Part shown: positions 43,501 to 55,100 of the stretch, piece by piece | Numbering within the stretch: position 1 is the stretch's first letter | How the letters are laid out: every line of letters begins with the position of its first letter | Assembly: GCA_027972325.1 (NCBI GenBank) | Contig: JAPMOS010000033.1 | Coordinates: 62,001 to 126,000, forward strand | Source of the DNA: Paratrimastix pyriformis | Taxonomy: Eukaryota; Preaxostyla; Paratrimastigidae | Length of the DNA: 64,000 nucleotides | Direction of reading: 5' to 3' | Notes under the pieces: generated by a model | Database searches by the model: none | The model's input: only the letters and a program-made list of their open reading frames with translations | What the model was told of the DNA's origin: nothing | Made by a program: the position numbers and the translations under genes

Positions 43501-44469
43501 CGACCGGCGCCACATCCACGCGGCCCCCGCACCCCCGGGGGCAGCCGAGCTGGCCGAGGGCGCCCCCGCCCCCGCCCCCGCCCACGAGCGCCTCACCGCG
43601 GCTGGCGACCTGGCCATCCCCGACGGGGCCCCGCGCCCCGCCCGCACGGCCGTCCCGCCCTCCCCGGGGAGCCCGTGGGCCAAGTACCAGGTGGCCGAGA
43701 TCCCCCCGCGCCGCCCCCGCTCCCCAGGCACCGCCTCGCCGCTGCCTGGCCCCTCGACGGGTGGGAGTGGGGGTGGGGATGGGGATGGGGATGTGGGCCC
43801 CCCCCGCGCCAGCGGCAGCCCCGCCGTGAAGACCGAGAACGGCCCGCCCCCGCAGCCCGCCCAGGCCGAGGGGCTGCCCGCCCAGCCGGGAGACACCCAG
43901 GTGGAGGAGGAGGCCCGCCGGGCAGGGGGGAAGACCCCGGACCACCCGGGTGGCGCCGTCGATGGGGGTGGGGATGCCGATGGGGGTGGGGATGCCGATG
44001 GGGGTGGGGATGAGGGCCGACCGCCCCTGGCCGACCAGGCGCCCCACCCGCCCCCACCACCTCCGCCTGCTGCCCCTCGGTCCCCCTCGCCCCCAGGGAC
44101 GGCCCCCACGGGCGCGGACGCGGTGGGCACCCCGGCCCCGTCCGCATGGGCCCCGCCCGCCGGAGCCGGGGCGGCCGAACCGGCAGCCCCCCAGTTGGCG
44201 GCTGGCGGCTCGGCGGATGGCCACGGCCCCGCGGCACCACCAGAGTCCGATGTCGGCCCAGCCACCGGCCCCGAGGCGAACGGGACCGCCCCAGCCCACG
44301 CCCGCGAGGCCGAGGGCGAGGGTGAGGGCGGTGTGGCCGGTGTGGCCGGTGTGGCCGAGGGGGACGAGGCGGAGGACGGGCTCGACGGGGCCTCGGTGGA
44401 CCAGCTCCTCCGCGAGGTCGCCGCCCGGGTCAAGGCCGGCATCATCGCCCTCGAGTCCCTCGTCCGCCA

Positions 44470-44502
<33 letters not shown>

Positions 44503-46718
44503 CCACCTCGCCCTTCCCCATCATCGCCCAGCCGATCACGGGGGCTCACGTGATGTCGCTGTTCTGCTCTGGTGTCCGAATGGGGGCCTGGCCTGGCCTT
44601 GCGGGGCAGCCGAGCGACATCATGGAGGAGCTGGTCTTCTACCTGCAGGAGAAGCCGCCCAGCCCCGCCCAGGGGCCCCTCAGCCACCCCGCCCAGACGC
44701 CCGCAGCGCCCGCGCCCCCACAAACCCCCATCCCGAGCACCATCCCTAGCACCATCCCCATCCCCACCCCACCACCACCCCATCATCATCCCCAACCCGA
44801 TCGTCGCCGCCTCCGCAGCCACAGCCACGGGCCAGGGCCTCGGGCCGGCCGAGGGCGGGGCCGGTCCGACGCAGGACGAGCCGCCCCGCCCCCGCGCCAC
44901 GCCCCCATCGATGCCCCGCCCGCCTCTCCGCCGCCCCCGCCGCCCCCGCCCCCCTCGCCATCACCCTTCACGGCCGGGGCGATCGTGCCGCTGGCACCGC
45001 GCTCAGCCCCGGCCCTGGTGGGGCCCCCCGGGGGAAGCACCCTGGCCGCCGGGGACGCTGCCTTGCCGCCCGCCCCGCCGCCCCTCTTCCTCAGCGCTCC
45101 AGGGCCCCCGCCCCGGCCGGCAGCCACAGCCACAGCCACAGCCCCCCTCGCCCGCGCGCAGCCCCCGGGGCCGCCACCCCCGCCCTCTGGCATCCTCTCC
45201 GACCCCACCCAGGCGGCCCTCGAGGGGCAAGGGCAGGCCGAGGGCGGCCAGGCCCTCGTCGCTCCCCAGCTGGAGGCCCGCTTCGAGGAGGAGGAGGAGG
45301 AGGAGGAGGAGGAGGAGGAGGAGGAGGAGGAGGAGGAGGAGGAGGAGGAGAAGGAGGAGGAGGAGGAGGTCCGGGTGCTGAGCCCATTCCACGAGGGCCA
45401 CGACGCCACGCCCTCCGATGACGATGCCCACCAGCCCCGCGAAGGCGATGGCCCCGAGGGGTATGGGGACGGGGACGGGGACGGGGACGGGGACGGGGAT
45501 GGCCCCAACGGAGAGGACCACCGCAGCCACCATGCGGTCCCACCGCCAGCCCCGGGGCGCCCCTCGGGAGGCTCCTTCGAGGCGCCCACCTCGCCCCAGG
45601 TGCCGGTCGTCCGCTTCCGGCCTGCCGCTGCTCCGCGGGAGGAGAGCGGCCTCCAGCCCCCCGGCCCGGCGCTCCTCCCGCCGCGGTTCTCCTTGGGGCC
45701 CACGGCCACCCGGCCCCGGCCCCAATTGCAGCCCCAACCCCAATTGCAGCCCCAACCCCAATTGCAGCCCCAACCCCAATTGCAGCCCCAACCCCAATTG
45801 CAACCCCAACCACAATTGCAGCTCCAGCGAGTGCCATCGCCCGTGGCCCAGGCCCCACCGTCGGGCCCGATGCTGGCTGCTGGGGTGGACCCGTCGGCTC
45901 TGGCGCAGCTCCTGGCGGCCCTGGCCTCGGCCTCGGCCTCGGCGGGCCTGCCGTCCTCGGCAGCGGGTGCCACTGTGGCCAGCGCCCCGGCACCGCCGAC
46001 TGCTCCGGGGGCACTGGCGCCCAACCCCGGCCCGACCGACCCGGCGGCCCTCCTGCAGCAGCTGCTGACCTCCCTCACGGGCATCCTCCCGCCCCAGCCC
46101 CCGGGGCCCCCTCCTCCACTAGCCCAGCCCCCCCGTCCGCCGGCCCGCCAACCCCCACCCTGCCCGGACGGGGGCTTCGCGACTGCCACGCCACTCGCCG
46201 CGCCCTTAGCCGCGCCACCCCCGGCCACATCGCACACCCCCAGCGGCGGCCCTGGTCCCGGCGGGGGCCTGACACCCTCGCGCATCCTCTCCCGCTACGC
46301 CCCCGTGCAGCCATCTCCCGAGTGGCACTCGCACGCCGCCGGGGCGGCACCTGATGAGCCGCAGCCGCAACGACAGCCCCGGTTCGAGCCGGAGGCAGAC
46401 CCCGATGGCCACCTCGTCGCTCAAAGGGCCGCCCCGCCAGACACCACCGCCCCCGCCCGGCCATCGTCGGGGGGCCGCCGGGGCTACGCCATCTTGGCCC
46501 GCATTCGCACAGCCCAGGCGCGCGCCCTCCAAGGGCCCGGAGTCGCGGGTCTGCGGCCTTTCCTCCCTCCGCCATTTGGCTCACATGTGCGGTTTCAGGT
46601 CGGCTCCACACCGCCCAACGGTAGCCTCCGCTTTGGCATCATCAACCCTCCTTTGTTTGTAATCCGATCTGATCGGTCGCAAATCCACTCCCCCTCTTTC
46701 CTTCCTCCCACGACGTGA
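40537..46718 (+). CDS. Very large proline-rich low-complexity protein, unknown function
   Basis: I do not recognise this gene. It starts at ATG 40537 or 40726. The early part looks coding (PQSIQDVAEQMERRISDELT, then QALFMQSVQQLAATHAG). It continues through Ala/Pro/Ser/Thr-rich stretches with several frame changes that imply introns near 41650-41860, 42060-42290 and 44480-44520. Ordered-looking islands are MAAYEAAFRQWHAEYTAWH (near 41860), VQFAPTVDILEDFYEYDQ (near 42910), a helical block MEELLDEQREQDRIAELDAQ to LANEGLDEEDADML (43265-43450), SVDQLLREVAARVKAGIIAL (near 44400) and IMEELVFYLQEKPP (near 44620). Repeats in frame are about twelve Pro-Ala-Pro-Met units, Gln-Leu-Gln-Pro units and a 25-residue Glu run. 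It ends at 46718. The helical islands in disordered linkers suggest a scaffold; that is inference. Confidence 0.5.
42983..43128 (+). repeat. 12-bp repeat coding Pro-Ala-Pro-Met
   Basis: About twelve nearly identical CCCGCACCCATG units, translated in frame within the large proline-rich protein. The period is a multiple of three, as in the other coding repeats here. Confidence 0.93.
45287..45369 (+). repeat. (GAG)n polyglutamate tract
   Basis: Nearly pure GAG codons give about 27 Glu with one AAG, inside the proline-rich protein frame. Confidence 0.93.
45721..45818 (+). repeat. 18-bp repeat coding Gln-Leu-Gln-Pro-Gln-Pro
   Basis: Five to six copies of caattgcagccccaacccc-like units, in frame in the proline-rich protein. 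Confidence 0.9.
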
Positions 46719-46810
46719 CGAAATAACAGGCTCCCCAATGCCGGCTGGGGCTCTCCCCTTTGCGGCTTCTTTCTTCTTCTTTGTGGGTTCGTTCGGGAGA
46801 AGAAAAGAAG

Positions 46811-47206
46811 ATGGGCAATTCTCCGTCGAATTCCTTTTCGGAGCTGAAAAAAGTGGCTTCGCAGGTCGGTTCTTCCGCAGGGGTGGCCATGGCTTGACTT
46901 TTCTCCCAGGTTGCCCCCACTGAAGAAGACCTCCGACGACTCTATGTTCTTTACGACCAAAATGGTGATGGAATGCTCCAGCGAGCTGAAGCCAATGTCC
47001 TTTTTTCAGAAGCGCTCGCATTCACACAAGAGCAAATTAAGAAGAAATTTTCACCGGACACTGCCGCTTCTTTGTGTCAAACGATAAACCGAGAAAAGAA
47101 TCTCCTGGTCCAGCAGATTTTCCAAGATTCGGACCTCAATCGGGATGCCACCATCTCTTTCACCGAGTTCTGCCGAGTGATTCAGCGCCTGCGATCTTGC
47201 TCGTAA
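46811..47206 (+). CDS. Small EF-hand protein with predicted N-myristoylation
   Basis: Two exons, 46811-46864 and 46910-47206, separated by a 45-bp intron (GTCGGT...CCCAG). They give 116 residues starting MGNSPSNSFSELKKVASQ. Gly2 with Ser6 fits the N-myristoylation rule used by recoverin and calcineurin B-like proteins. EF-hand 1 (LYVLYDQNGDGMLQRAEANV) and EF-hand 2 (IFQDSDLNRDATISFTEFCR) each have acidic loop residues; the second loop has Ala where Gly is usual at position 6. It is half the usual four-hand length, so it may work as a dimer or a two-hand adaptor. It probably acts as a membrane-tethered calcium sensor. It lies 92 bp downstream of the proline-rich gene and shares its strand. Confidence 0.85.
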
Positions 47207-47559
47207 GAGAATAGCTTTGTTTTTCTTTTTTATGCTTGTTGTCTCTTGCCCGGGCACTTTGTCCCGCCCTCCCTCCTCCATTATTCTCATTCACCGGCTC
47301 GCTTTTCCGTTTCGGTAGTGGTCCACGGTTTCTCTGGTATATGTTGGCGATTTTTGGGGGTGTGATCCAATTAATTGTGCGCCTCATTCCGAATCTTATC
47401 AAATCCTCTCTTGTTCTTCTCATTTTCTGTGACTCTTTTCTCTCCCCAAATTCACCGGCAACCGCACCATTTTCACCATTGTTCCCGGGCCAACACGCTT
47501 CCCCTTCAACAGTTTCGATTTTTCCAGATTGTTGCTTCCGACAGGGTGAATCAATCTTT
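47207..47559. other. AT-rich intergenic region upstream of PHF5A
   Basis: No gene is seen. It includes T-rich stretches just after the EF-hand stop (a possible 3' UTR), then pyrimidine-rich DNA leading to the PHF5A start. Confidence 0.5.
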
Positions 47560-48053
47560 ATGGCCAAGCACCATCCAGGTCCCGTGTGACTGCCTTCTCT
47601 CATCCCGAGCTGATTGCATTGATTTTTTCCTTGGACAGATTTGATTTTTTGCCGAAAGCAAGCCGGCATTGGTCTGCTCGCGTTAATGTCATCCCCACCT
47701 CATTCCCCTGTCTTCCAGCTATCGGTCGACTTTGTGAAAAAGACGACGGGAAATGCCCCATTTGCGATTCTTACGTCCGACCCACCACACTGGTGCGGAT
47801 CTGTGACGAATGCGCATATGGAAGCAACGCTGGCAGATGTGTTATTTGCGGAGGCCCTGGCGTTGCGGATGCTTACTACTGTAAAGAGTGCACACTACAA
47901 GAGAAAGATGTCTGTGTCTCCTTTGTCTGTCCACTCATCCCACTCCTCCATCATCAGCGGGACGGTTGCCCGAAGATTGTCAATGTTGGTGCTGCCAGAA
48001 CTGATCTATTTTATGAACGGAAGAAGTACGGTTTCAAGAAGAAGGCTGCTTGA
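47560..48053 (+). CDS. PHF5A: PHF5A / SF3B7 (Rds3), SF3b subunit
   Basis: Four exons, 47560-47578, 47639-47671, 47719-47909 and 47958-48053, join in phase to 112 residues starting [20 protein letters not shown]. Nearly the whole sequence matches PHF5[53 protein letters not shown] and [14 protein letters not shown]. The many Cys residues form the knotted zinc-binding fold that contacts the branch-point adenosine pocket with SF3B1. One notable change is LCEKDD where most homologues have LCEKCD, removing one of the early Cys residues. The introns are 60, 47 and 48 bp, with donors GTCCCG, GTCTGC and GTCTGT. It sits 13 kb from SF3B3, another subunit of the same complex. Confidence 0.96.
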
Positions 48054-48494
48054 CGAATTACTTGTCGGAGGACACCATTTCTCTCCCACCTGCCCTCTCC
48101 AACACACACACCTTCCTTCCACCCACCTCAACCCCTCTCCCTTTCGTTTTCGTTATCTGTGCCCCTCTCTTACGCCGAAGAATCGGCACGAACGTTTGAT
48201 TCGATTCTCCCAATGTTCCCTCAAAGGACTGCTGATCGAACAAAGGGGACCTCAGGTGCGAAATCAGTTTGCGCCTTTCGGCTTCCACCACCTCCCGCCA
48301 CCCTGATGAGTCCCGAGCTGCCGACACCGCGGGTGGGTGGGTGGACAAGCATGGGGGGGGAGGGAGGGGGGAGGGGAGGGGAGGGGAGGGGGAGGGGAGT
48401 GGATGACACAAACGCAGCCCTGAAGCCTGATCAAAAGAGAGTTTGGTTTGTGTTGAGTGCATCTCAGTCCGGGAGGCAGCCGTCAACCCCCCAA
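48054..48494. other. Intergenic region with polypurine tract, CFAP57 upstream
   Basis: Pyrimidine-rich DNA follows the PHF5A stop, then a GGGGA-type polypurine tract (48351-48400). An open frame across it in the plus direction has no ATG-led conserved product. Confidence 0.45.
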
Positions 48495-51400
48495 ATGTCG
48501 ACTCCGCGAAAGTTTCAACTCAGTTATCCGACCTTTGAAGTTCCGGTCTTACCCTGTCGAGAGACTGTGGGGTCGACGGTTCAAATGTAGCCTGCGGTAC
48601 AGTTTCAAAGTCCTGTGGTTGAAGAAGCTTTCTCCCGTTCAAACTGCTTCTTGTCCCGCGGTCTGCCTCCCGCAAACAGCTTTCATCAACGTTTTCACAT
48701 TCAATAGTCTTGCATTTGGGTTCAAGGGGGATGTTATTTGCAATGGCCACTGGATCAACGACACCAACATCGTCTATGTTGTGAATAAGGCGGTTGTCAT
48801 CCAGAACATTGAAGATCAAACCCAAAGCCTCTTTTTGGGCGCAGATCAAGCCGCAGTAACATGTCTTGCCGTGAGCCCCGACCGAAGATGTATCGCAATT
48901 GGCGAGGAGTATCCGGATAAACCGCCAACGATATGTGTTTTCACCCACGACAAGGACCACCCAAAGAAGAGGAAGCCCCTTTCGTGTGGGGACGCCGGTT
49001 TTCGGGTCTGGCCTGATTGCCCCATCGCCGCCCTGACTGTCCCCCCCCCCCCCCCCCCCGCCCCGCCCCCCCGCCGACGCACGCAGCGGTTTGTGTCGCT
49101 TGCCTTCAGCCCGGACTCGCAGTCGATCGTGGCGTGCACCTCCTCGCCCGAGGACGCCATCCTGGTCTTCTCCCTGGCGGCCGACAAGAGCCGGGTCATC
49201 GCCGCCCTGCGGGTGCCCATGCCCCTCTTCGACGTGTCCGCCCCCAGCCCCGATCACCCGATCCCCGAACGCCCCGCCCTCGCCTGCATCTCTGGCGCCC
49301 CTCCCACCACCCTGCCAGGATCCCCTCCCCGCGGGGTTTCGACGTGACCGGCTCGTTCTTGGTCTTGGCGGTGCTGGGGCCGGGTGCGCCGGGTGGTGGG
49401 TGGGGGCGCAGGGCCTTCCACCCTCTGGACAACACCCGGCTGTCGGCCGTGGGACGGGGCCACGTGATGCTGCTCCAACTGGCTGTGAACCCGGTGACCC
49501 AGCTGGTCACCATCGAGACCCTCACAGACGCCCGCGATCCCCCGGTCCGCCTCCCCGTCGTCCCCGATGCTCTGCGGGGACTGGCCCCCCCACTCGGCAC
49601 CCCGCCCACGGGCTCTGCCTCACCTTCGGCCGTTCCGTGCGGCGCTGGTGGCGGCGGCGATTGCGGTGGCGGTGGGGTGGCCGTGCCGCGGCGCGCAGGA
49701 TCCCGTGTGCCACGCCTGGGACCCGGGCAGCAACCGGATCATTGTCGGCTGTGAGAGCGGCAGGTCCGCCGGGTTTCGATGCGGTGCCATCGCAGGCTTG
49801 TCCTGGGCGGGCGCGGGCCTCCTGCTGCTGCGCGCTGTCATCTGGCACACTGGGCTTACGCTACGACCATGGGCGGGGTGGGGCGTGACTGTCCCCCAGG
49901 GTGGTGGCCATGGAGAAGGGCGCCCTGGCGGGGGTCATCGACCCGGGCCGGGGCGAGTGCGTCCTGCACGTGGCCACCTCGGACAAGGGCATGGCCACCA
50001 TCGACCTGCTCCAGCGGGTGTGCCTCTTCCCCAAGAGCCCCGAGACGGGCCAGTTCTTCCCGCCCAGGCTCTTCGTCCTCACCAGCCCCGCCGTCCTGCC
50101 CGAGCTCAAGGTCAGCCCCCCGGCCCGCCCCCCGCCCGGCATCCCGGCATCGGCATCCCGCCCGGGGCGGCTTGCTGAGTGTGGATCCCGGGGCCCCCTG
50201 TGCCCACCGCCATCATCCGGCTGGCCCCGTGCAGGTGGTGCCCCGGAAGACGGGCCTGGCCCAGGTGCCCAACGCGACCGTGGCCCTGATCACCTCGGCC
50301 CCCGTGGCCCCCGGGGCCGAGGGTCTGGCCGGCGGGTCCCCCTCTCGGCCGGCAGCCCCGGGGGCCATCGAGGAGGGCGCCGAGCCGCTCACCCTGCCCG
50401 CAGGGGGCGCCGAGGGGGCTGCCGGGGCCGAGGAGCGGCCCGTGGTCGTGCCCACCTCGGCCATGATGCCCTCCATCGACCCGTCCCGGCCCCCCCGCCA
50501 CGCGGCCGTGCTGGCCTTCGCCCCCAGCGGCGACTGGGTCCTGGCGGGCGGCCCCTACGGCCGCCTGGCCCGCCTCTCGTGGGCAAGCGTCCCCGACACG
50601 GTCCGCCCCACCCCGCCCCCCACCCCCCCCCCCCCCCCCCCCTCCTCCTCCTCCTCCTCCTCCTCCTCCTCCTCCTCCTCCCTCCTCCTCCTCTCCTCCC
50701 ATCCCCCGCCGGCCTTGCAACTCGCAGGCCCCCTCTTCATGGGCGCGGTGGGCTGATGGGCGGCCGCGCAGATGCTCGACGTTGTGGTGCCCGGGTACCA
50801 CTACGCGCCCATCATCGGGGCGGCCGTCTGCGCGCGGAAGTCGATCGTGGCGACCATCTCCGAGGACCGCTCGGTGCGCATCATCAACTACCTCGAGCGC
50901 CGCCTCGGTCGGCACGCCGCCCCGCCCCCTGCCATGCCATGCCATGCCATGCCATGCCATGCCCTGCCCTGCCTGCCCTGCCTGCCCTGCCATGCCCTGC
51001 TCTCCCGCTCTGCTCTCCCGCTCTGCCCTGCCCTCGGCTCCCCTCCTCCTGTCTGGCTCGCTAACTGACTGGCGGACCGCATGTCGGGTTGGGGCGGGCT
51101 GGGGCGGCTGGGGCGGCTGGGGCGGGTTGGGGCGGCTGGGGCGGGTTGGGGCGGCTGGGGCGGCTGGGGCGGGCTGGGGCGGGTTGGGGCGGGTTGGGGT
51201 GTGTTTGGGCGGGCGGGCGGGCAGAGATGGCCGAGCCGCAGCAGGAGGCGATGTACTCGGTGGACCTGCACCCCTCGGGGCTGCACCTGCTGCTGGGCTC
51301 GCAGGACAAGCTGCGCCTGATGAACATCCTCATGGGCTCCCTCAGGCTCGCCCGCGAGTACAACATCAAGCGCTGCCCAGTCGTCCGTGCCCCGCCCGCG

Positions 51401-52068
51401 CCCCCTCCCCTCCCCCCGTGCCCCGTGCCCCGTTTTTCCCCGTGCCGATGCCTCGCTTGGGCGGGCTCTGGCCTCGGCCCCCGACCCATGCGGCGGCTCT
51501 CTTGCCCTGGTCCGTGGCGGTGGGGGCTGGTTGTGGGTCCAGTGCAAGTTCAGCAACGGGGCCAGTACTTCGCGGCCGTGCAGCCGCCCTCGACCATCCT
51601 CATCTTCAACACGTACACCAGCACCGAGTGGGTCTACCGGCTGGCGGGCCACAGCAAGCGGGTCACCGACCTCTGCTGGTCGCCCAACGACAGGTCCGCC
51701 CCTCCCCCCCCCCCCCCCCACACACACACACACCGGGCCCGTTACTCCTTTCCTTCTTTCCTCGACACACCGGGCCTTCCCTCCGGGCGCCGCCGTCCGC
51801 TCACCGCCCTTGTGATTCTGTGGCTGCGCGGATGGGTGGCGGTGGCTGCGCGGATGGGTGGCGGTGGCTGCGCGGATGGGTGGCGGTGGCTGCGCGGATG
51901 GGTGGCGGTGGCTGCGCGGATGGGTGGCGGTGGCTGCGCGGATGGGTGGCGGTGGCTGCGCGGATGGGTGGCGGTGGCGGTGGCGGTGGCGGTGGCGGTG
52001 GCGGTGGCGGTGGCGGTGGCGGTGGCGGTGGCGGTGGCGGTGGCGGTGGCGGTGGCGGTGGCGGTGGC

Positions 52069-52103
<35 letters not shown>

Positions 52104-55100
52104 TGGCGGTGGTGGGTGGGTGGGTGGGTTGGGGGCGGGGCAGCTTGCGAGCTGCAGCGAGGACGGGGCGGTGTACCTGTTCAACATCCAGGCCCCCAAG
52201 GGCTCCAAGGGCGACCTGAAGCGCTCCGCGGACATCCTCACCAAGGGCTGCCAGTACGAGTGCGTCGCCTTCGCCCCCGCCGGCGACCCCATCTACGCCG
52301 TCGGCTCTGACCGCACCGTCAGGGTCCGTGCTCACAGCCACATCTCCCGATCCCATAATTTCTTGGGCCGCCGCCAGGCCCCACCCGGCCGAAGGGGCGT
52401 GGGGCTCTTCGTAATCAACGATTTTATCGTTACGCGTGTCAAGCTGCGATGGGCCAAAGGGGGCGGGGTGGGCACTGTCCGTTCCGCCCCCGTGAGCTCC
52501 CCGCTGACAAGACAACGCCAGAGGCTGGCCGTCCCGGCACCAGGGGCCCCCGCCTCGTGGGGGGTTCCGCTTGCCGGCCCGGACGAGAGTCTTGTCAGAA
52601 CAGAGAAGTGATCAGGTCGGGGCAGTTTGCGAGTCGAGTGCGCTTGGGTTGAGAGCACTCCTAGCGATTTCCCCTCTTCCGCTCCACAGCATGGCTTCCC
52701 TTGTGGCGAATGTCGAACGGCAGAGGCCCAGCAAGCGGTGGGCGATGACTGTCTGAATGTCCCCAGGAGAGCTGCTTGCAAGGCTGCTCACTCGGTGCCT
52801 CCTCTCCTCCGGGTTGGGGCGAACCGACCACCACGGCTGGGCTTGCGGGGGGGCGCAGCAAATCACCAACTGCCAGCGGGTCGACCACGAGGAGCGCACC
52901 GACCTCGACGTCTGCAGGCTGGCCTGCTCCCGCCACTGGCTCTTCGCCGCAACCAGTCCGCCCCGCCCCCCTCCGGTGCCCCCCGCCCCGCCCCGCCCCG
53001 CCCCGCCCCGCCCCGCCCCGCCCCGCCCCGCCCCGCCCCGCCCCGCCCCGCCCCGCCCCGCCCCGCCCCGCCCCGCCCCGCCCCGCCCCGCCCCACCCCA
53101 CCCCGCCCCACCCCACCCCGCCCCACCCCACCCCGCCCCACCCCGCCTTTTCCGATTGTGGTGCTGACCATGCTCCCTCGGCCGACCGCCCACAGACCAG
53201 GGCATCCTGCGGGCCCATCGGATCCTGCTCTCGGGCAACGTGCTGGACATGGTCATCCACAACGGCCCCATCCGGGCCCTCGCCCTCACCTTCGCCGACG
53301 TCCTCGTCACGGGCGGTCCGTCACCCCACACCCCCCGATCACACACCCCACACCCCGATCACACACGACCGCTGGTCCCCGAGTGCATGCCGCGCCGATG
53401 CTCACGCTCACCCCCATCCTCGCCGCTGTGCCCGCAGGCCAAGACGGCAGCCTGGTGGTGACGGACCTGCTGGACGAGACCGACCAGCAGCCGGGGCTGG
53501 GGCGGCAGCCGTTCAGCGAGGAGGTGCTGATCACCCGGTCGGAGATGGAGGAGAAGATCCAGGCCAAGGAGGACCTCGAGAAGAAGGTCCTCGAGGCCGC
53601 CCGCAAGAACGAGTGGACCCTGCAGCTCAAGGAGCTCGACTTCAAGAAGGCCCGCAAGGCCAAGGCCGCCCAGTCGGAGGCCGCCCTGGCCGAGGAGGAC
53701 CGGGCCTTCAGCCGGGCCAAGGAGGCCTTCAACATCGCCAAGCTCGAGGCCGAGGAGCGCCACAGGGCCCTCGAGGAGGAGCAGCAGGCCAGGATCGAGG
53801 TCGCCCCCACCACCACCGCCCCCACCACTTGCCTCGCCATAGCCCTGGCTCTTTGGCCCTGGCTCTCGGCTGACCTCTCTTGTGCTGTGCAGGCGCTGCG
53901 GGTGGACAACGGGCGCCGGATCACAGAGCGGCGGCAGCAGCTGGACGAGCTGCACCAGCGCAAGGTGCGCCTGGCCCAGGAGTGGTCCCAGCGGCTGCAG
54001 GACCAGAGCCAGCGCAACGAGGACGAGTTCCAGCAGGTCCGCCCGCCCCTGCCTCTCGTCCCGCCCGCCCGGCTGCCTCCCCCCGGGTCGCGTGGCGTCG
54101 CGGCTGCTCATCCACACCGGCTGGGGCTGGGGCTGGGGCTGGGGCTGGGGGCTGGGTTGGGGCTGGGGCTGGGGCTGGGGGGTTGGGGCTGGGGGCGGTG
54201 CAGACGGACGAGGGCTGCAAGCAGGCCGAGCTGCACGCGGCCATCGAGCTGCAGAAGGAGCGCGAGGGCCTCGAGACCGACCGCAAGTACATGCAGGAGC
54301 TGCGCCTCCAGATGGACCAGGACCAGTCCCGGTCCGGCACACACACACACACACACCCCGCGCCGCCCACCGCGCCTCGCAGCCCCACCCACCGCGCCAC
54401 CCACCGCACCCCCGCCCATCGTGCTGCCCTGTCCACCACCACCACGACTGGGCGTGTGTGCAGGATCACGGACCGGCTGACGGCCAACCAGGAGGCCATG
54501 ATGAGCAAGCTCAGCCAGCGGATCGCCACCCTGCAGACGGAGATCACCTCCGCGGGGCGCGAGATGAAGGACCTCGAGAACGCCATCAGGCAGCTCGACC
54601 TCGAGGAGGCCGCCAAGGCCCGCCCCCACCCACACGCCATGGCCCTTGCCCGCCCCCTTGCCCCTGTCAGACCCTTGCCCCTGCCAGACCCTTGCCCCTG
54701 TCAGACCCTTGCCCCTGTCAGACCCTTGCCCCTGTCAGACCCTTGCCCCTGTCAGACCCTTGCCCCTGTCAGAGCCAGACCCTTGCCCCTGTCAGAGCCA
54801 GACCCTTGCCCCTGTCAGACCCTTGCCCCCTTCGCTCCGGGAAGCGACCTAACCGGGCTGCGGGTCGTGGGCTGGTGGGCGGGTCGGTGGCGTGTGGGCA
54901 CCGCCCTGGCCATCTTGTGGGCACTGGGGTCACTGGGGCGGGGCGGGGCGGCTGCATGGCATGGGGGGCGCAGCGGACGGAGATCGCCGAGCTGACCAAG
55001 GAGAACGACAGGCTCGCCAAGGAAAAGGACCGCCTTGCCGAGGAGGTCCGCCCCCCCGGCCTGCACCCTCCCTGCACCCTCCCTGCACCCTCCGCGCCCT

